From Chryseobacterium phosphatilyticum (GTDB lineage Bacteria; Bacteroidota; Bacteroidia; Flavobacteriales; Weeksellaceae): a DNA stretch of 64,000 nt. The stretch spans positions 1-64,000 of the forward strand of contig NZ_PPED02000001.1 of the NCBI RefSeq assembly GCF_002899825.2, in the 5' to 3' direction. Numbering within the stretch: the first letter of the stretch is position 1; every line of letters begins with the position of its first letter. Shown in pieces: positions 44,865-55,010 of this stretch. The translations under genes were made by a program, and so were the position numbers. The notes beneath the pieces are model-generated. The model was not told the origin of the DNA. It searched no databases and saw only the letters and a program-made list of their open reading frames with translations.

Positions 44865-47432
44865 ATGAAAAAAACAGGTATACTAGCAATATTTTTAGTC
44901 GTTTTCAGTAGTGGGTATGCACAAATGAAATCTTTATCTAAGCTGGAACCCGGGGTTTCGTATGAGCTGGCTCAGTTGAGAAAAAGTACATTAAGTGAAA
45001 TTAAGTATGAGCTCAATCTGAAAATTCCGGAAAATAAATCAGAAAGAATTACAGGAACAGAGGTTATATTCTTTAACTATAAAAAACAGAATGATACTCC
45101 TTTGCAGATTGATTTTAAAGAAGAGCCTTCCTCTTTAATTTCTGTATCCGTAAACGGGCAGATCATAAACCCTGTTCTGGAAAACGAACATGTAATTATA
45201 CATGGAAAATACCTGAAATCGGGAGCTAATAAGATTAACTTTAGCTTTGTTGCCGGAAATGGGGCATTAAACAGACGTGATGGATACCTGTATGCTTTAT
45301 TTGTGCCGGATCGTGCCCGAACAATGTTTCCTTGTTTTGATCAGCCTGATCTGAAAGCAAATTATTCTTTAACCTTAACCATCCCTGAAAAATGGAGTGG
45401 TATTGCCAATGGAAAACTGAAAGAAACGAGTTCACAGCAAGGACTAAAAACGTTGAAGTTTGCTGAATCGGATCTGTTACCTACATACCTGTTTTCTTTT
45501 GCTGCAGGGGATTTTAAAAATTTCACTGAGAAAATCAGCGAACAGGACTCAAGGATGTTATATCGTGAAACCGATTCTGTGAAAATTAAAAACAGCATGG
45601 ATTCTATTTTCAGCTTATACCGAAATTCGCTGGATTATTATGAAAAATGGACAGGTATTAAACATCCTTTTCAAAAGCATGGAATGGTGGTTATTCCCGA
45701 TTTTCAATTTGGGGGAATGGAACATCCCGGAGCCATTTTATTTCAAAATTCCACTTTATTTTTAGATCAGAATGCTACCCAAAATCAATTGAATAACCGT
45801 TCCAACCTTATTGCGCATGAGGTAGCTCATCTTTGGTTCGGGGATATGGTTACAATGGATTGGTTTAACGATGTATGGATGAAGGAGGTATTTGCCAATT
45901 TTATGGCGGATAAAAGTACCGGAGCCTCTGCTGATAAAAGTGTTTATGATCTGAAGTTTTTAACGACGCATTTTCCTGCCGCTTATGGGGTAGATCGCAC
46001 ATTGGGAGCCAATCCGATCCGACAGGTTTTGGATAACCTGAAAAATGCAGGGATGATGTATGGCCCCATTATTTATAACAAGGCACCGATCATGATGCGC
46101 CAGCTCGAGTTACTGATCGGTGAAGAAAATTTTAAAAAGGGAGTAAGCGAATACCTTAAAAAATATACATACGGTAATGCAAGCTGGCCTGATTTGATTA
46201 CCATTCTGGATAATCATACGCCGGAAGATTTACAAAGCTGGAATAAAGTATGGGTAAATGATCCGGGAAGACCGGTTATAGACTATACTATAAAATATAA
46301 AAACAATACCATTGATCGCTTTACCCTTTCTCAGCATCCTGAATATGGAAAAGAGCAAAAGGTATGGCCACAGGAATTTCAGCTAAGCTTATTCTATGCG
46401 GATAAGGTAGAAAAAGTTAATGTTAAACTGACGGGAAAACAGCAGGAAGTTTCCGGATTAAAAGGAAAAATAAAACCTCTTTTCATCCTGCAAAACTCAT
46501 CAGGAGTAGGATATGGGGTATTTGGTCTGGATAATGGGATGCTGTCTCACTTTTCTTTAATAAAAGATCCGGTAAGTCGTGCCAGCGCCTACATTTCACT
46601 GTATGAGAATATGTTGAACGGTTCAGGGGTTACTCCGCTAGATTTATTCCATTTTTTTGCAGGGCAACTGCCAAAAGAAGATACAGAACTGAACCTTCGT
46701 TTGATGACGAGCTATATTTCTACCATTTATTGGGAGTTTTTACCAGAGGATATACGGTTAAAAGAATCTGAAAATATAGAAAATAAGGTATGGCAGGCAT
46801 TACAGACACAAAAAGCTAAGAATAATAAGAAAATTCTTTTTGACAGCTATCAGGGAATTTTCCAGTCTCAAAAAGCATATGATAATCTGTACACGATCTG
46901 GAAATCTCAGACTGCACCACAAGATGTATCCCTTAATGACGAAGATTTTACAAGCCTTGCTCTTTCTCTATCGTTACGAAATTCTGGCAATAATGAGTTG
47001 ATGCAGCAGCAATTGACCAGAATTAAAAACCCGGATCGTATCAGTCGTTTTAAAATTATCATGCAGGCAGCTTCTTCAGATCAAAAAATAAGGGATGATT
47101 TCTTCAATGGTCTTATACAAAAACAGAACAGAACGAATGAGTCTGCTGTAGGTGTTGCGCTTGGTTATTTGCATCATCCGCTAAGGCAAAATACTTCAAT
47201 TCATTATCTTCCAAAGACCTTAGATTTGTTGCAGGAAATACAAAGAACCGGGGATATATTTTTCCCGGATAACTGGCTTCGTTCTACATTTAGCAGCTAT
47301 CAAAATCCAAAAGCTCTTGAAGCAGTTAACCAGTTTCTTATGAAAAGCCCCGATTATAATCCTATTCTGAAAAATAAAATTTTGCAGGCTACTGATAATC
47401 TGAGAAGAGCACAGAAGCTGGTAAATAATTAA
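44865..47432 (+). CDS. M1-family zinc aminopeptidase, exported, 855 aa
   Basis: Signal peptide (1-19, GYAQ). The N-terminal beta saddle is followed by the substrate motif GGMEHPGAI (a variant of GAMEN) and the zinc site HEVAH (His318, Glu319, His322) with Glu341 in WMKEVFANF, the exact HExxH-x18-E spacing. The C-terminal helical domain is complete. It should remove N-terminal residues from peptides in the periplasm or outside. Confidence 0.92.
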   Translation: MKKTGILAIFLVVFSSGYAQMKSLSKLEPGVSYELAQLRKSTLSEIKYELNLKIPENKSERITGTEVIFFNYKKQNDTPLQIDFKEEPSSLISVSVNGQIINPVLENEHVIIHGKYLKSGANKINFSFVAGNGALNRRDGYLYALFVPDRARTMFPCFDQPDLKANYSLTLTIPEKWSGIANGKLKETSSQQGLKTLKFAESDLLPTYLFSFAAGDFKNFTEKISEQDSRMLYRETDSVKIKNSMDSIFSLYRNSLDYYEKWTGIKHPFQKHGMVVIPDFQFGGMEHPGAILFQNSTLFLDQNATQNQLNNRSNLIAHEVAHLWFGDMVTMDWFNDVWMKEVFANFMADKSTGASADKSVYDLKFLTTHFPAAYGVDRTLGANPIRQVLDNLKNAGMMYGPIIYNKAPIMMRQLELLIGEENFKKGVSEYLKKYTYGNASWPDLITILDNHTPEDLQSWNKVWVNDPGRPVIDYTIKYKNNTIDRFTLSQHPEYGKEQKVWPQEFQLSLFYADKVEKVNVKLTGKQQEVSGLKGKIKPLFILQNSSGVGYGVFGLDNGMLSHFSLIKDPVSRASAYISLYENMLNGSGVTPLDLFHFFAGQLPKEDTELNLRLMTSYISTIYWEFLPEDIRLKESENIENKVWQALQTQKAKNNKKILFDSYQGIFQSQKAYDNLYTIWKSQTAPQDVSLNDEDFTSLALSLSLRNSGNNELMQQQLTRIKNPDRISRFKIIMQAASSDQKIRDDFFNGLIQKQNRTNESAVGVALGYLHHPLRQNTSIHYLPKTLDLLQEIQRTGDIFFPDNWLRSTFSSYQNPKALEAVNQFLMKSPDYNPILKNKILQATDNLRRAQKLVNN

Positions 47433-47456
47433 AAGTATGTATTAAGAGAAAACAAG

Positions 47457-48104
47457 ATGAAGCATTATGCAGATGTAGATAATCATTACTTAGCAAAATA
47501 TTTGGATGCTGATATATTAGATGGCTTTACAAGTTCGTGCTTCTTTTATGATAAAATGGAAGAATTCAAACTTACAGAAGTATTGGATATGGAAGGACAT
47601 ATTTTCTCTTTTTTATGGGAATACTCAGATAATACCTTATTAGAAAAGATAGATCAATGGAAGAGAGCGCTGAAAAGAAACCATATTGAGTTTCCTTCAG
47701 ACGTGAAAATCAGAAATGAAAATTATTTATATTCAGGAAAGAAAGTGTATTTAGACATCATTGAAACTGATTTTAAAACTGCAGACAAATCATTTAAAGA
47801 CTTTTCGGCTTTTAACGTTGCTAAAAATTTAACGCAGTTCATTGTAGATAAAAGCATGCATATAGACAAGCTGAATTTAAATTTTCTGGATGCTGATGAT
47901 CCTTTAACCCGATTCAAAAACTGTATAAAATTGGTGGATTCCAGATGGTTACGGGCCATTGTTTTAAATGGGTACCATCACGGGGGAGATCTGATAAAAA
48001 TATTCATTCACAAGAAAGAAGAACGGTTTTTACCTAAACATGACCCACTTGAATATGAGATTTTTGAAAATATACATGTTGCAAACTCCCTCAGTTGGAT
48101 GTAA
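47457..48104 (+). CDS. hypothetical protein, 215 aa
   Basis: A soluble mixed alpha/beta protein without signal peptide, containing KVYLDIIETDFKTADKSFKDF and DSRWLRAIVLNGYHHGGDLI. I recognise no family. It starts 24 nt after the aminopeptidase and is followed by an Imm7-like fragment, so it could itself be an orphan immunity protein. That is speculation. Confidence 0.5.
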   Translation: MKHYADVDNHYLAKYLDADILDGFTSSCFFYDKMEEFKLTEVLDMEGHIFSFLWEYSDNTLLEKIDQWKRALKRNHIEFPSDVKIRNENYLYSGKKVYLDIIETDFKTADKSFKDFSAFNVAKNLTQFIVDKSMHIDKLNLNFLDADDPLTRFKNCIKLVDSRWLRAIVLNGYHHGGDLIKIFIHKKEERFLPKHDPLEYEIFENIHVANSLSWM

Positions 48105-48173
48105 TTGTATGGAATAAGGAAAATGGATTTTCATGAAAGCATGATGTGAAAATTGAAAACAAATTATTGGCCT

Positions 48174-48329
48174 ATGTTTGAATATAAAGGTTGGATTACG
48201 TTGGAATTTGATCCATATGAAGAAGATCTTTTGAAGTTGAAAGAACAGGTCTCTCTTCTGGAGAAACATCTCAATAATGTAGATCCAAAGCTTCCTCTTA
48301 ATAATTTAAGTATCTATTTCTTTTTATAG
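48174..48329 (+). pseudogene. truncated Imm7-like immunity protein, 51 aa
   Basis: MFEYKGWITLEFDPYEEDLL at the start resembles the opening of Imm7-family immunity proteins (roughly 110-130 aa). The frame stops after 51 codons at TAG 48327. No toxin gene precedes it. It reads as a remnant of a lost toxin/immunity pair. The family call is from the first 20 residues only. Confidence 0.45.
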
Positions 48330-48462
48330 GAATGTAATTTAAAATAAATCATTTTCGGCTTAAAATTTCCCTTGCTTTTTCTGTTATTTAATAATATTAT
48401 TCCCAGCCAGCAGCTCCTTATTTCTCAGAAAATGGCTATCTTCGGCTTCATAAAAAAATGAT

Positions 48463-49959
48463 ATGCAAGTATATGAAGGGATTTCTGTGGGGTTGTATCT
48501 GTTGTTAATGATAGGTATAGGCATATATTCTTATAGAAAATCAACAAGTAATTCAGAAGAATTTTTAATTGGAGGGCGGAAAATGGGCGCTGCAGTTACA
48601 GCATTGTCTGCAGGGGCAGCCGATATGAGCGGATGGCTGCTCATGGGGGTGCCGGGAGCCATGTATTTATCCGGAATTTCCAGCTCATGGATTGCGATTG
48701 GTTTAACAATCGGGGCTTTTCTCAACTACATTATCGTAGCTCCCAGGCTGAGGATTTATACCGAAGTTGCCCAGAACGCCATTACATTACCCGTATTTTT
48801 CGAGAACAGATTTAAAAACAAAAACCATCTCCTGAAGATCACTTCTTCTATTTTTATTCTGGTATTTTTTACCCTTTACACTTCAGCAGGAATGGTATCC
48901 GGAGGAAAACTGTTTGAATCAGCCTTCGGAATGGATTATACCGTAGGATTACTGTTAACAAGTTTAGTAGTGGTTTTATATACCTTTTTGGGTGGATTTC
49001 TAGCGGTAAGTCTTACGGACTTTGTACAGGGAACCATTATGGTATTGGCTTTGGTGATTGTTCCTATCGTTGCTATTATTCAGATTGGAGGAGTAGGAGA
49101 AACTTTATCATTAATTGAAGCGAAAGATCCCAAATATCTGGATTTATTCAGAGGAACGACTACCGTAAGTATTGTGTCTTTATTAGCCTGGGGATTGGGG
49201 TACTGTGGACAGCCGCACATCCTGGTTCGTTTTATGGCGATTGATAAACCTAAAGATCTGGTGAAAGCAAGGCGAATCGGAATTACATGGATGATTTTCA
49301 CCGTTGCCGGAGCCTTAGCTATAGGTCTGGTAGGAATTGCTTACCTGCAAAAGTTTGACATGGAAACTATGATGAAATTCGATGGTTCAAAAACAGAAGC
49401 AGAGACCATTTTTATTTATTTCTCCCGTATTTTATTCCATCCGTTTATTGCGGGATTCCTGCTTACTGCAATTCTGGCTGCTGTAATGAGTACTATTTCA
49501 TCCCAGTTATTGGTGACTTCAAGTTCATTAACCGAAGATATTTATAAAGCTTTCCTGAATAAAAGTGCAACACCCAAACAATTACTGATCGCGAGTAGAT
49601 TATCTGTTTTACTGGTTGCTGTGATTGCTGTTCTTTTATCTTTGGACCCTAAAGACAGTATTCTTAATCTGGTAGGAAATGCCTGGGCAGGTTTTGGTTC
49701 CGCATTCGGGCCGTTGATTCTTCTTTCTCTTTTATGGAAGAAAACAACCTGGCAGGGAGGTCTTGCAGGAATGTTAGTAGGAGGAATAACCGTACTGGCA
49801 TGGGTATATCTTCAGCATCCATTGAAAGACTGGTATGAAATCATTCCGGGATTCATGCTTTCTCTATTGACCAATATTGTAGTTTCATCATTCACCTATC
49901 AACCTGATGCGGTGATTGAAAGCGAATTTAATGAGATGAATAAGATAATGCAGGAATAA
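48463..49959 (+). CDS. putP: sodium/proline symporter, 498 aa
   Basis: A sodium:solute symporter family protein with about 13 hydrophobic segments. Motifs include SNSEEFLIGGRKMG, ALSAGAADMSGWLLMGVPGA, WGLGYCGQPHILVRFMAI and MSTISSQLLVTSSSLTEDIY, which are close to PutP. Length fits the family (~500). It imports proline with Na+. A strong terminator follows. Confidence 0.9.
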   Translation: MQVYEGISVGLYLLLMIGIGIYSYRKSTSNSEEFLIGGRKMGAAVTALSAGAADMSGWLLMGVPGAMYLSGISSSWIAIGLTIGAFLNYIIVAPRLRIYTEVAQNAITLPVFFENRFKNKNHLLKITSSIFILVFFTLYTSAGMVSGGKLFESAFGMDYTVGLLLTSLVVVLYTFLGGFLAVSLTDFVQGTIMVLALVIVPIVAIIQIGGVGETLSLIEAKDPKYLDLFRGTTTVSIVSLLAWGLGYCGQPHILVRFMAIDKPKDLVKARRIGITWMIFTVAGALAIGLVGIAYLQKFDMETMMKFDGSKTEAETIFIYFSRILFHPFIAGFLLTAILAAVMSTISSQLLVTSSSLTEDIYKAFLNKSATPKQLLIASRLSVLLVAVIAVLLSLDPKDSILNLVGNAWAGFGSAFGPLILLSLLWKKTTWQGGLAGMLVGGITVLAWVYLQHPLKDWYEIIPGFMLSLLTNIVVSSFTYQPDAVIESEFNEMNKIMQE

Positions 49960-49992
49960 TAATCAAACAATTTCTATTAAAAAACAAGATAA

Positions 49993-50025
49993 AACCCAAC
50001 CCTCGCTCATCGCGAGGGTTGGGTT
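49993..50025 (+). terminator. terminator of putP
   Basis: AACCCAACCCTCGC and its exact complement form a 14-bp stem with loop TCATC, followed by T-rich sequence. Confidence 0.92.
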
Positions 50026-50097
50026 TTTTATACAATTATTTTTGTCCATTAGATAAGCTTGATCCGTTCTTCATACCTCGAAAATTTTTAAGGTATT

Positions 50098-52116
50098 TCA
50101 ATCTGACGAACGTTCTTTATTAATCAGGATACAATAAGGTACAAAGTCTGTCATAGTGAATATCCAGTCGGATGCTATGATATTTAATTTTTTATTATTA
50201 TGACCTTTCAACCAATCCATGAATTTTGGATTGGTTTCTTCAGCCAGAGATTGTAAAGAACCTGGTTTTCCGTTAAAAGGAATGACTCCGTCTTTAATCA
50301 TGTTGGTATCAGGAGTTAATTGACCATGTAAATAAAAGAAGGTGTCTTTGTCAAAATTTTCCAGTTCATTATTCAGGTTTGTAATGAGTTCATCTATTGT
50401 GGTTGCTCCATAGTAAGGTGAGCAAAGGTTTTCTTCTTTCCATAAGAATGGGTAATTATCACAGGTAGAGTCATCCTTATAAAACACCAGTAGTTGCTGG
50501 TCTGCTTCCCAAAGTTGACCAACAGTGATGTTACATCCCTGACTTGAATTGGTCATTTTGCTCCCGAAAGCATCAGATAATAAGGTTGCCATTTTTTTGT
50601 TAAGTGAATCATCAAACTCATACAAATGATTAAAATCCAGAATGATAATTTCCTTAGGATTACTGGCGATAAATCTTTTAACATCATTCAAAACATCCTG
50701 TATCGGGACGCTATAAAGACTATGGCTTAGCCAGATATCTCCATTTCTGTTGGAAAGCCGAAGATCCAGATATCTGATACCTCCCATTAATTGTGTGTAG
50801 ATATTATAACCCTGTGCCTTTGACCATAAACTGGCAATGGCTCCGATGCTTAAGTAAGGAATTGATCCTGCCCAGTCCCGAATTTTTTTTAACCAATCAG
50901 GTAAATCCTTTTCAGGGCTGAAAGAGGATAGTGGAGTAATACCATATGAAGCAGAATCATGAGTTCCCGGTATTAGCATTTGCTTAAGCTGCATACTTTC
51001 AATGGCCGTGCTCATTTCTTCCATCCATTTGTTTCTTTTTATAGAAAATGCACCCAATTCAGAAGTTCCAACAGCATATCCGTTACTGCCAATATATAGA
51101 TTGGTTTGATTTGGTCCCATAGATAAACGAACTTCATTAACTCCCAGTCCTGGTAAATTATTGGTTGTAATGATCTCGCCATTATTGGGATCAATCTGAC
51201 TTACCCGTCCTGCTGATCCGGCATAAATAAAACCATCGTTGGCAGTAATCATATTAACGATATTTCCATTGGCTTCAGGTAAAGGAGTTGTCCATTGTAA
51301 TGTATTTACATTGTTAACATCCATTGAAACAATATTCCCATTAATGCCTCCAAACAATTCCGTACAGTCCTGCGATAAAGCAAGACGTACTTCATGATTA
51401 CCCATTCCCGGTAAATTATTGGTTTCAATAATATCACCGTTCAAAAGATTTATAGAATTGATGAAACCATTAGTACCTATATAAACTCTATCTTTTATAA
51501 CCAATACATTTACGATCTCTTCCCCTTGTCCGCTTAAGCCATTTTTCCAAATAGGGTCTTTGGAGATTGCGGATGCATCAAGACATACTACATTTCCATT
51601 TATTCCGGCTATAAGATATTTCTCATCTTCAGACAAAGCAAGTCGTACTTCATGATTACCCATTCCTGGTAATGAATTTTTTGAAATAATACTTCCGTCT
51701 GTAATGCTCATGGTGTTTACATATCCGCCTGTAGCACTATAGATATATTGAGAGCTTGCCACTAATGATACAACTCCGGTGTCTTCTCCTTTCAGATTAT
51801 TTTTCCACAGAGTGGTGCTGATATTATTGGCGTCAAGAGCAATTACATTTCCGTAGGTTCCAATAATGAGTTGATCTTTTTTTTCAGAAATGACCATTCG
51901 GATTTCATGTTGCTCCATACCAGTCAGATCATTTTTGTTAATAAGAGTTCCAAAATGCGGATCTAACTGGAAAACGTACCCATTACTTGCTACATAAATG
52001 TAACCATTGGCACTTAAAATACTAACTGTTTCATAGCCGGTTCCCGGTAAAGAGTACTGCCAATCCGTTTTGATGAAATTGTCTTTTAATACAATTTCTA
52101 GTGTGTTGGTTTCCAT
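50098..52116 (-). CDS. beta-propeller fused to PI-PLC X domain, 672 aa
   Basis: Residues ~25-350 hold about four ~80-residue repeats with the signature LPGMGNHEVRLALS and strand GGINGNIVSMD, a PQQ/quinoprotein-like propeller. Residues ~375-660 form a phosphatidylinositol-specific phospholipase C X-like domain: MLIPGTHDSASYG with His386, GGIRYLDLRLS, WLSHSLY with His465 and IIILDFNHLYEF. The two histidines are the acid/base pair of this family. There is no signal peptide or lipobox. This is unusual for a Bacteroidota PI-PLC-like protein. The substrate could be phosphoinositide or another glycolipid. Confidence 0.8.
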   Translation of the reverse strand: METNTLEIVLKDNFIKTDWQYSLPGTGYETVSILSANGYIYVASNGYVFQLDPHFGTLINKNDLTGMEQHEIRMVISEKKDQLIIGTYGNVIALDANNISTTLWKNNLKGEDTGVVSLVASSQYIYSATGGYVNTMSITDGSIISKNSLPGMGNHEVRLALSEDEKYLIAGINGNVVCLDASAISKDPIWKNGLSGQGEEIVNVLVIKDRVYIGTNGFINSINLLNGDIIETNNLPGMGNHEVRLALSQDCTELFGGINGNIVSMDVNNVNTLQWTTPLPEANGNIVNMITANDGFIYAGSAGRVSQIDPNNGEIITTNNLPGLGVNEVRLSMGPNQTNLYIGSNGYAVGTSELGAFSIKRNKWMEEMSTAIESMQLKQMLIPGTHDSASYGITPLSSFSPEKDLPDWLKKIRDWAGSIPYLSIGAIASLWSKAQGYNIYTQLMGGIRYLDLRLSNRNGDIWLSHSLYSVPIQDVLNDVKRFIASNPKEIIILDFNHLYEFDDSLNKKMATLLSDAFGSKMTNSSQGCNITVGQLWEADQQLLVFYKDDSTCDNYPFLWKEENLCSPYYGATTIDELITNLNNELENFDKDTFFYLHGQLTPDTNMIKDGVIPFNGKPGSLQSLAEETNPKFMDWLKGHNNKKLNIIASDWIFTMTDFVPYCILINKERSSD

Positions 52117-52206
52117 GATTTTTAGTTTTAATTAGATGATTGTTTTAATGATTTGATTATTGTATAAATTTAATTAATTAAATCATTATGTAGTGATTAT
52201 TTATTT

Positions 52207-53388
52207 TTAATTAACTTTATGTTGTGAAAATGTTAACAATTTTCGTTTATGGTTTGTGTATTTAAACTTTATGTAAAGTGTTATTGAACTCATTAGTATA
52301 CCTGATATGCTTGCCCAAATCACATTTTTAATTCCATAATGGTTGATCCAGTAGCCTCCAACTAGAGTTCCTGCGGTCACAGCAAAATTTCCGCAAGAAG
52401 TAAAAATACTATTGATAAATTCTGATGATCCTTCAACAGAGGTAACATTGATATTGCTGATGAGAAAACCTCCTGAATGAACAAGCCCCCAGATCCCTGT
52501 AATCCATATCATAGGTAACAACAAAGTTCCACAACAATACACTAATAAATGGATTCCTGCCAGAAGAGTAAGGAAAATAAATGTGGTTAAAAACGGAAAC
52601 CGGCTCATATATTTTCCTGCAATTTTATTTCCTGCAATACCTACACCTCCAAATAAAAAAAGCATCATACTAATCTGTTTACCGTCTATTCCGGTCACAT
52701 TCTTAAGGAAGTCAGCCATATATCCATAGGTGGAGTACATCGAAGCAATGATAAAAAAGGCAAGAAATAAATTTATCCATACTATTTTATATTTAAATAT
52801 GTTAGAGTCAAAGCTGATGGGTGGCTCGGTTCCTTTCTCAATTTTGGGTAAAAATAACTGAACTCCCAGTAATGCCACAATATTAAGCAATGCGGTAAGC
52901 AGAAAGGAAGCTCTCCAGGAAAAGAAATCAGACATTAAGGTAGCCAATGGAACTCCCAGAACGGTGGCCAGAGTAAGGCCTGAAAAAATAATACTGACTG
53001 CTTTTGATTTGTTTTCGGGAGTAGACGTTTTCTCGGCTATGGATAAATAAATAGACCAGTATACCGGATGGAAAAATGCCGGGATCATCCTGATAATAAG
53101 CAATAGATAAAAATTGTTACTATAAGCTGAAAGTATGTTGGCCACCGCAAAAACAAACAGGGATACAATCAGAAGATTTTTTCTTTTAAAAGGTGAAAAT
53201 AAAGCGACCATAAAAGGGCCAAAGATGGCAACAATCAAAGCAAATGCGCTTAGTAGCCAACCTGCTTTTTCAATGTTCACATGGAATGCAGTGGCAATTT
53301 CAGGTAATACTCCGATGACTCCGAATTCCGTAGTCGTTATTCCAAAAACGCCTAAAGCAAGTACATGCAGATTTCTGTTCTGATTCAT
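52207..53388 (-). CDS. MFS efflux transporter, DHA1/AraJ-like, 393 aa
   Basis: It has twelve hydrophobic segments. The first helix region GVFGITTTEFGVIGVLPEIA is typical of the AraJ/YdhP-type drug:H+ antiporter group, and the loop NKSKAVSIIFSGLTLATVLG also fits. It is divergent from an HxlR-type regulator that starts 104 nt away, which probably controls it. The substrate is unknown. Confidence 0.88.
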   Translation of the reverse strand: MNQNRNLHVLALGVFGITTTEFGVIGVLPEIATAFHVNIEKAGWLLSAFALIVAIFGPFMVALFSPFKRKNLLIVSLFVFAVANILSAYSNNFYLLLIIRMIPAFFHPVYWSIYLSIAEKTSTPENKSKAVSIIFSGLTLATVLGVPLATLMSDFFSWRASFLLTALLNIVALLGVQLFLPKIEKGTEPPISFDSNIFKYKIVWINLFLAFFIIASMYSTYGYMADFLKNVTGIDGKQISMMLFLFGGVGIAGNKIAGKYMSRFPFLTTFIFLTLLAGIHLLVYCCGTLLLPMIWITGIWGLVHSGGFLISNINVTSVEGSSEFINSIFTSCGNFAVTAGTLVGGYWINHYGIKNVIWASISGILMSSITLYIKFKYTNHKRKLLTFSQHKVN

Positions 53389-53491
53389 AATTTTTTGTGC
53401 AAATTTGCAAAATGAACTATCAGGAAACTATATACTTACCTTTTGGTTCTATACTCACCTTTTTGAAAGTGTATTTATAAAAAACAGTATT

Positions 53492-53848
53492 ATGCCTCAA
53501 TTTTTTCACGATAAAAGACTTTATTATACCCCCATTGAATTTGGATTAAGCCATATTGGAGGTACCTGGAAAATGCCTATTCTATGGAGGTTACAGGAAA
53601 AACCACTCCGTTTCAGCGAGTTGAAAAAGGACATCCCGCACATCACCGATAAGATGCTGACCAGCCAGCTGCGTGAGCTGGAAGCTAAAGAGATGATCCA
53701 TCGTGAAGTATTTCCTGTTGTTCCTCCAAAAGTAGAATACAGTTTGACCGAAAAAGGAAAAAAATCTATTCCTGTTATAGAAACCATTATGCAGTTCGGA
53801 TATGATCTGATGAAAGACGAAGGAATTGTTTTTCCACCCAAAGAATAA
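53492..53848 (+). CDS. HxlR-family winged-helix regulator, 118 aa
   Basis: The longest frame starts at a TTG at 53405, but ATG 53492 (MPQFFHDKRLYYT) gives the normal family length. Motifs are IGGTWKMPILWRLQEKPLRF, ELKKDIPHITDKMLTSQLRE and VEYSLTEKGKK. The usual upstream redox-sensing Cys of HxlR proteins is not seen; Tyr and Phe stand in its place. It is divergent from the MFS gene and is its likely regulator. Confidence 0.85.
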   Translation: MPQFFHDKRLYYTPIEFGLSHIGGTWKMPILWRLQEKPLRFSELKKDIPHITDKMLTSQLRELEAKEMIHREVFPVVPPKVEYSLTEKGKKSIPVIETIMQFGYDLMKDEGIVFPPKE

Positions 53849-53928
53849 TAGCAGTTTAATTGCCTGCTAAGTGAAAGCTTTTTCTTACCTTCACCATAGT
53901 TTGATCATAAAAATTCTATTTGAAGAGT

Positions 53929-54924
53929 ATGAAGCTGAAATTAGGAATATTAGACCAATCGCCCGTTGTGATGGGAGATGATGCCGCATCAGCATTAACA
54001 AATAGTATTAATCTTGCTTTATTTGCTGAAGAAGCAGGGTATTATAGCCTGATGTATGCCGAACATCATGGGGTAGAAGCATATGGCAGCTCCAGTCCTG
54101 AACTTTTAGCCGCTGTTGTTCTCAGTAAAACAAAAACAATACAAGTGGGTACTGCCGGAATTATGATGCGAAATTATTCCGCGTACAAAATAGCTGAATG
54201 GACTAAGTTTCTCGGGACATTGTACCCAGAGCGTTTCATACTCGGACTAGGAAAGGCTCCCGGAGGATTAAAAGATGCCATAATGGCTCTGAACAGCCAT
54301 AAACCAGTTGTTTTATCCAATATGGAAACCAAATTGGAAGAAATTATCCATCACATTAAGGAAGAAAATGAATTGTATGGAGGCCTTATTGCACAACCTG
54401 CTCACCTCAAAGATCTGCCTCAAATTGTTTGGCTCGGCTCAGGGATGACATCTGCCCGGGAAGCTGCCAAACATGGAGTAGGGTATTCTTTTGCAGCTTT
54501 CATGAACAATGAGAATGGTGTTGAATATACCCAAACGTACCTCAGGGAGTTTGATACCAATCAATATACGTCTTCCCCTTCTTTGCAAGTTGCTGTTGCT
54601 GTTTCGGTCGCTGATCATATTGAAACTGCCAGACATAATGCCTACGGGATGGCCTATCAATTTTTGCAGTCGAGGCAATTGGTAAGTCCCGAAGCCGTAC
54701 TTCCTGCTGAAATTGTAGAACAAAGAGTACTGGGAACCGACTCTGAAGAAGAATTTTTTACTATCTTAGACAGAATTATCATAGAGACCCCACAATCTGT
54801 CTCCCGAAGATTGCAACAGGTGTCGGAAAAATATAATACGGACAATGTTCTGATATTGTGTAATATGCATCGGGAAGAAAACCGCATTAATACTTATAAA
54901 AGTATTATCAAAAATAATAAATAG
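53929..54924 (+). CDS. LLM-class flavin-dependent oxidoreductase, 331 aa
   Basis: Luciferase-like TIM barrel: LGILDQSPVVMGDDAASAL, YSLMYAEHHG, VGTAGIMMRNYSAYKIAEW and RFILGLGKAPGG. ATG 53929 is preferred over the TTG at 53920. The MsnO8-like group has this pattern. It would use reduced flavin (FMNH2). It lies 80 nt after the HxlR-type regulator, so it may belong to the same regulon. Confidence 0.88.
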   Translation: MKLKLGILDQSPVVMGDDAASALTNSINLALFAEEAGYYSLMYAEHHGVEAYGSSSPELLAAVVLSKTKTIQVGTAGIMMRNYSAYKIAEWTKFLGTLYPERFILGLGKAPGGLKDAIMALNSHKPVVLSNMETKLEEIIHHIKEENELYGGLIAQPAHLKDLPQIVWLGSGMTSAREAAKHGVGYSFAAFMNNENGVEYTQTYLREFDTNQYTSSPSLQVAVAVSVADHIETARHNAYGMAYQFLQSRQLVSPEAVLPAEIVEQRVLGTDSEEEFFTILDRIIIETPQSVSRRLQQVSEKYNTDNVLILCNMHREENRINTYKSIIKNNK

Positions 54925-55010
54925 CTCCTCAAAAATCACGAAAATAGGATTGAACTCATGATTTCAGAGGGATTATTTTTTTCAACAATAATCTAATCTT
55001 ACTACTTGAA

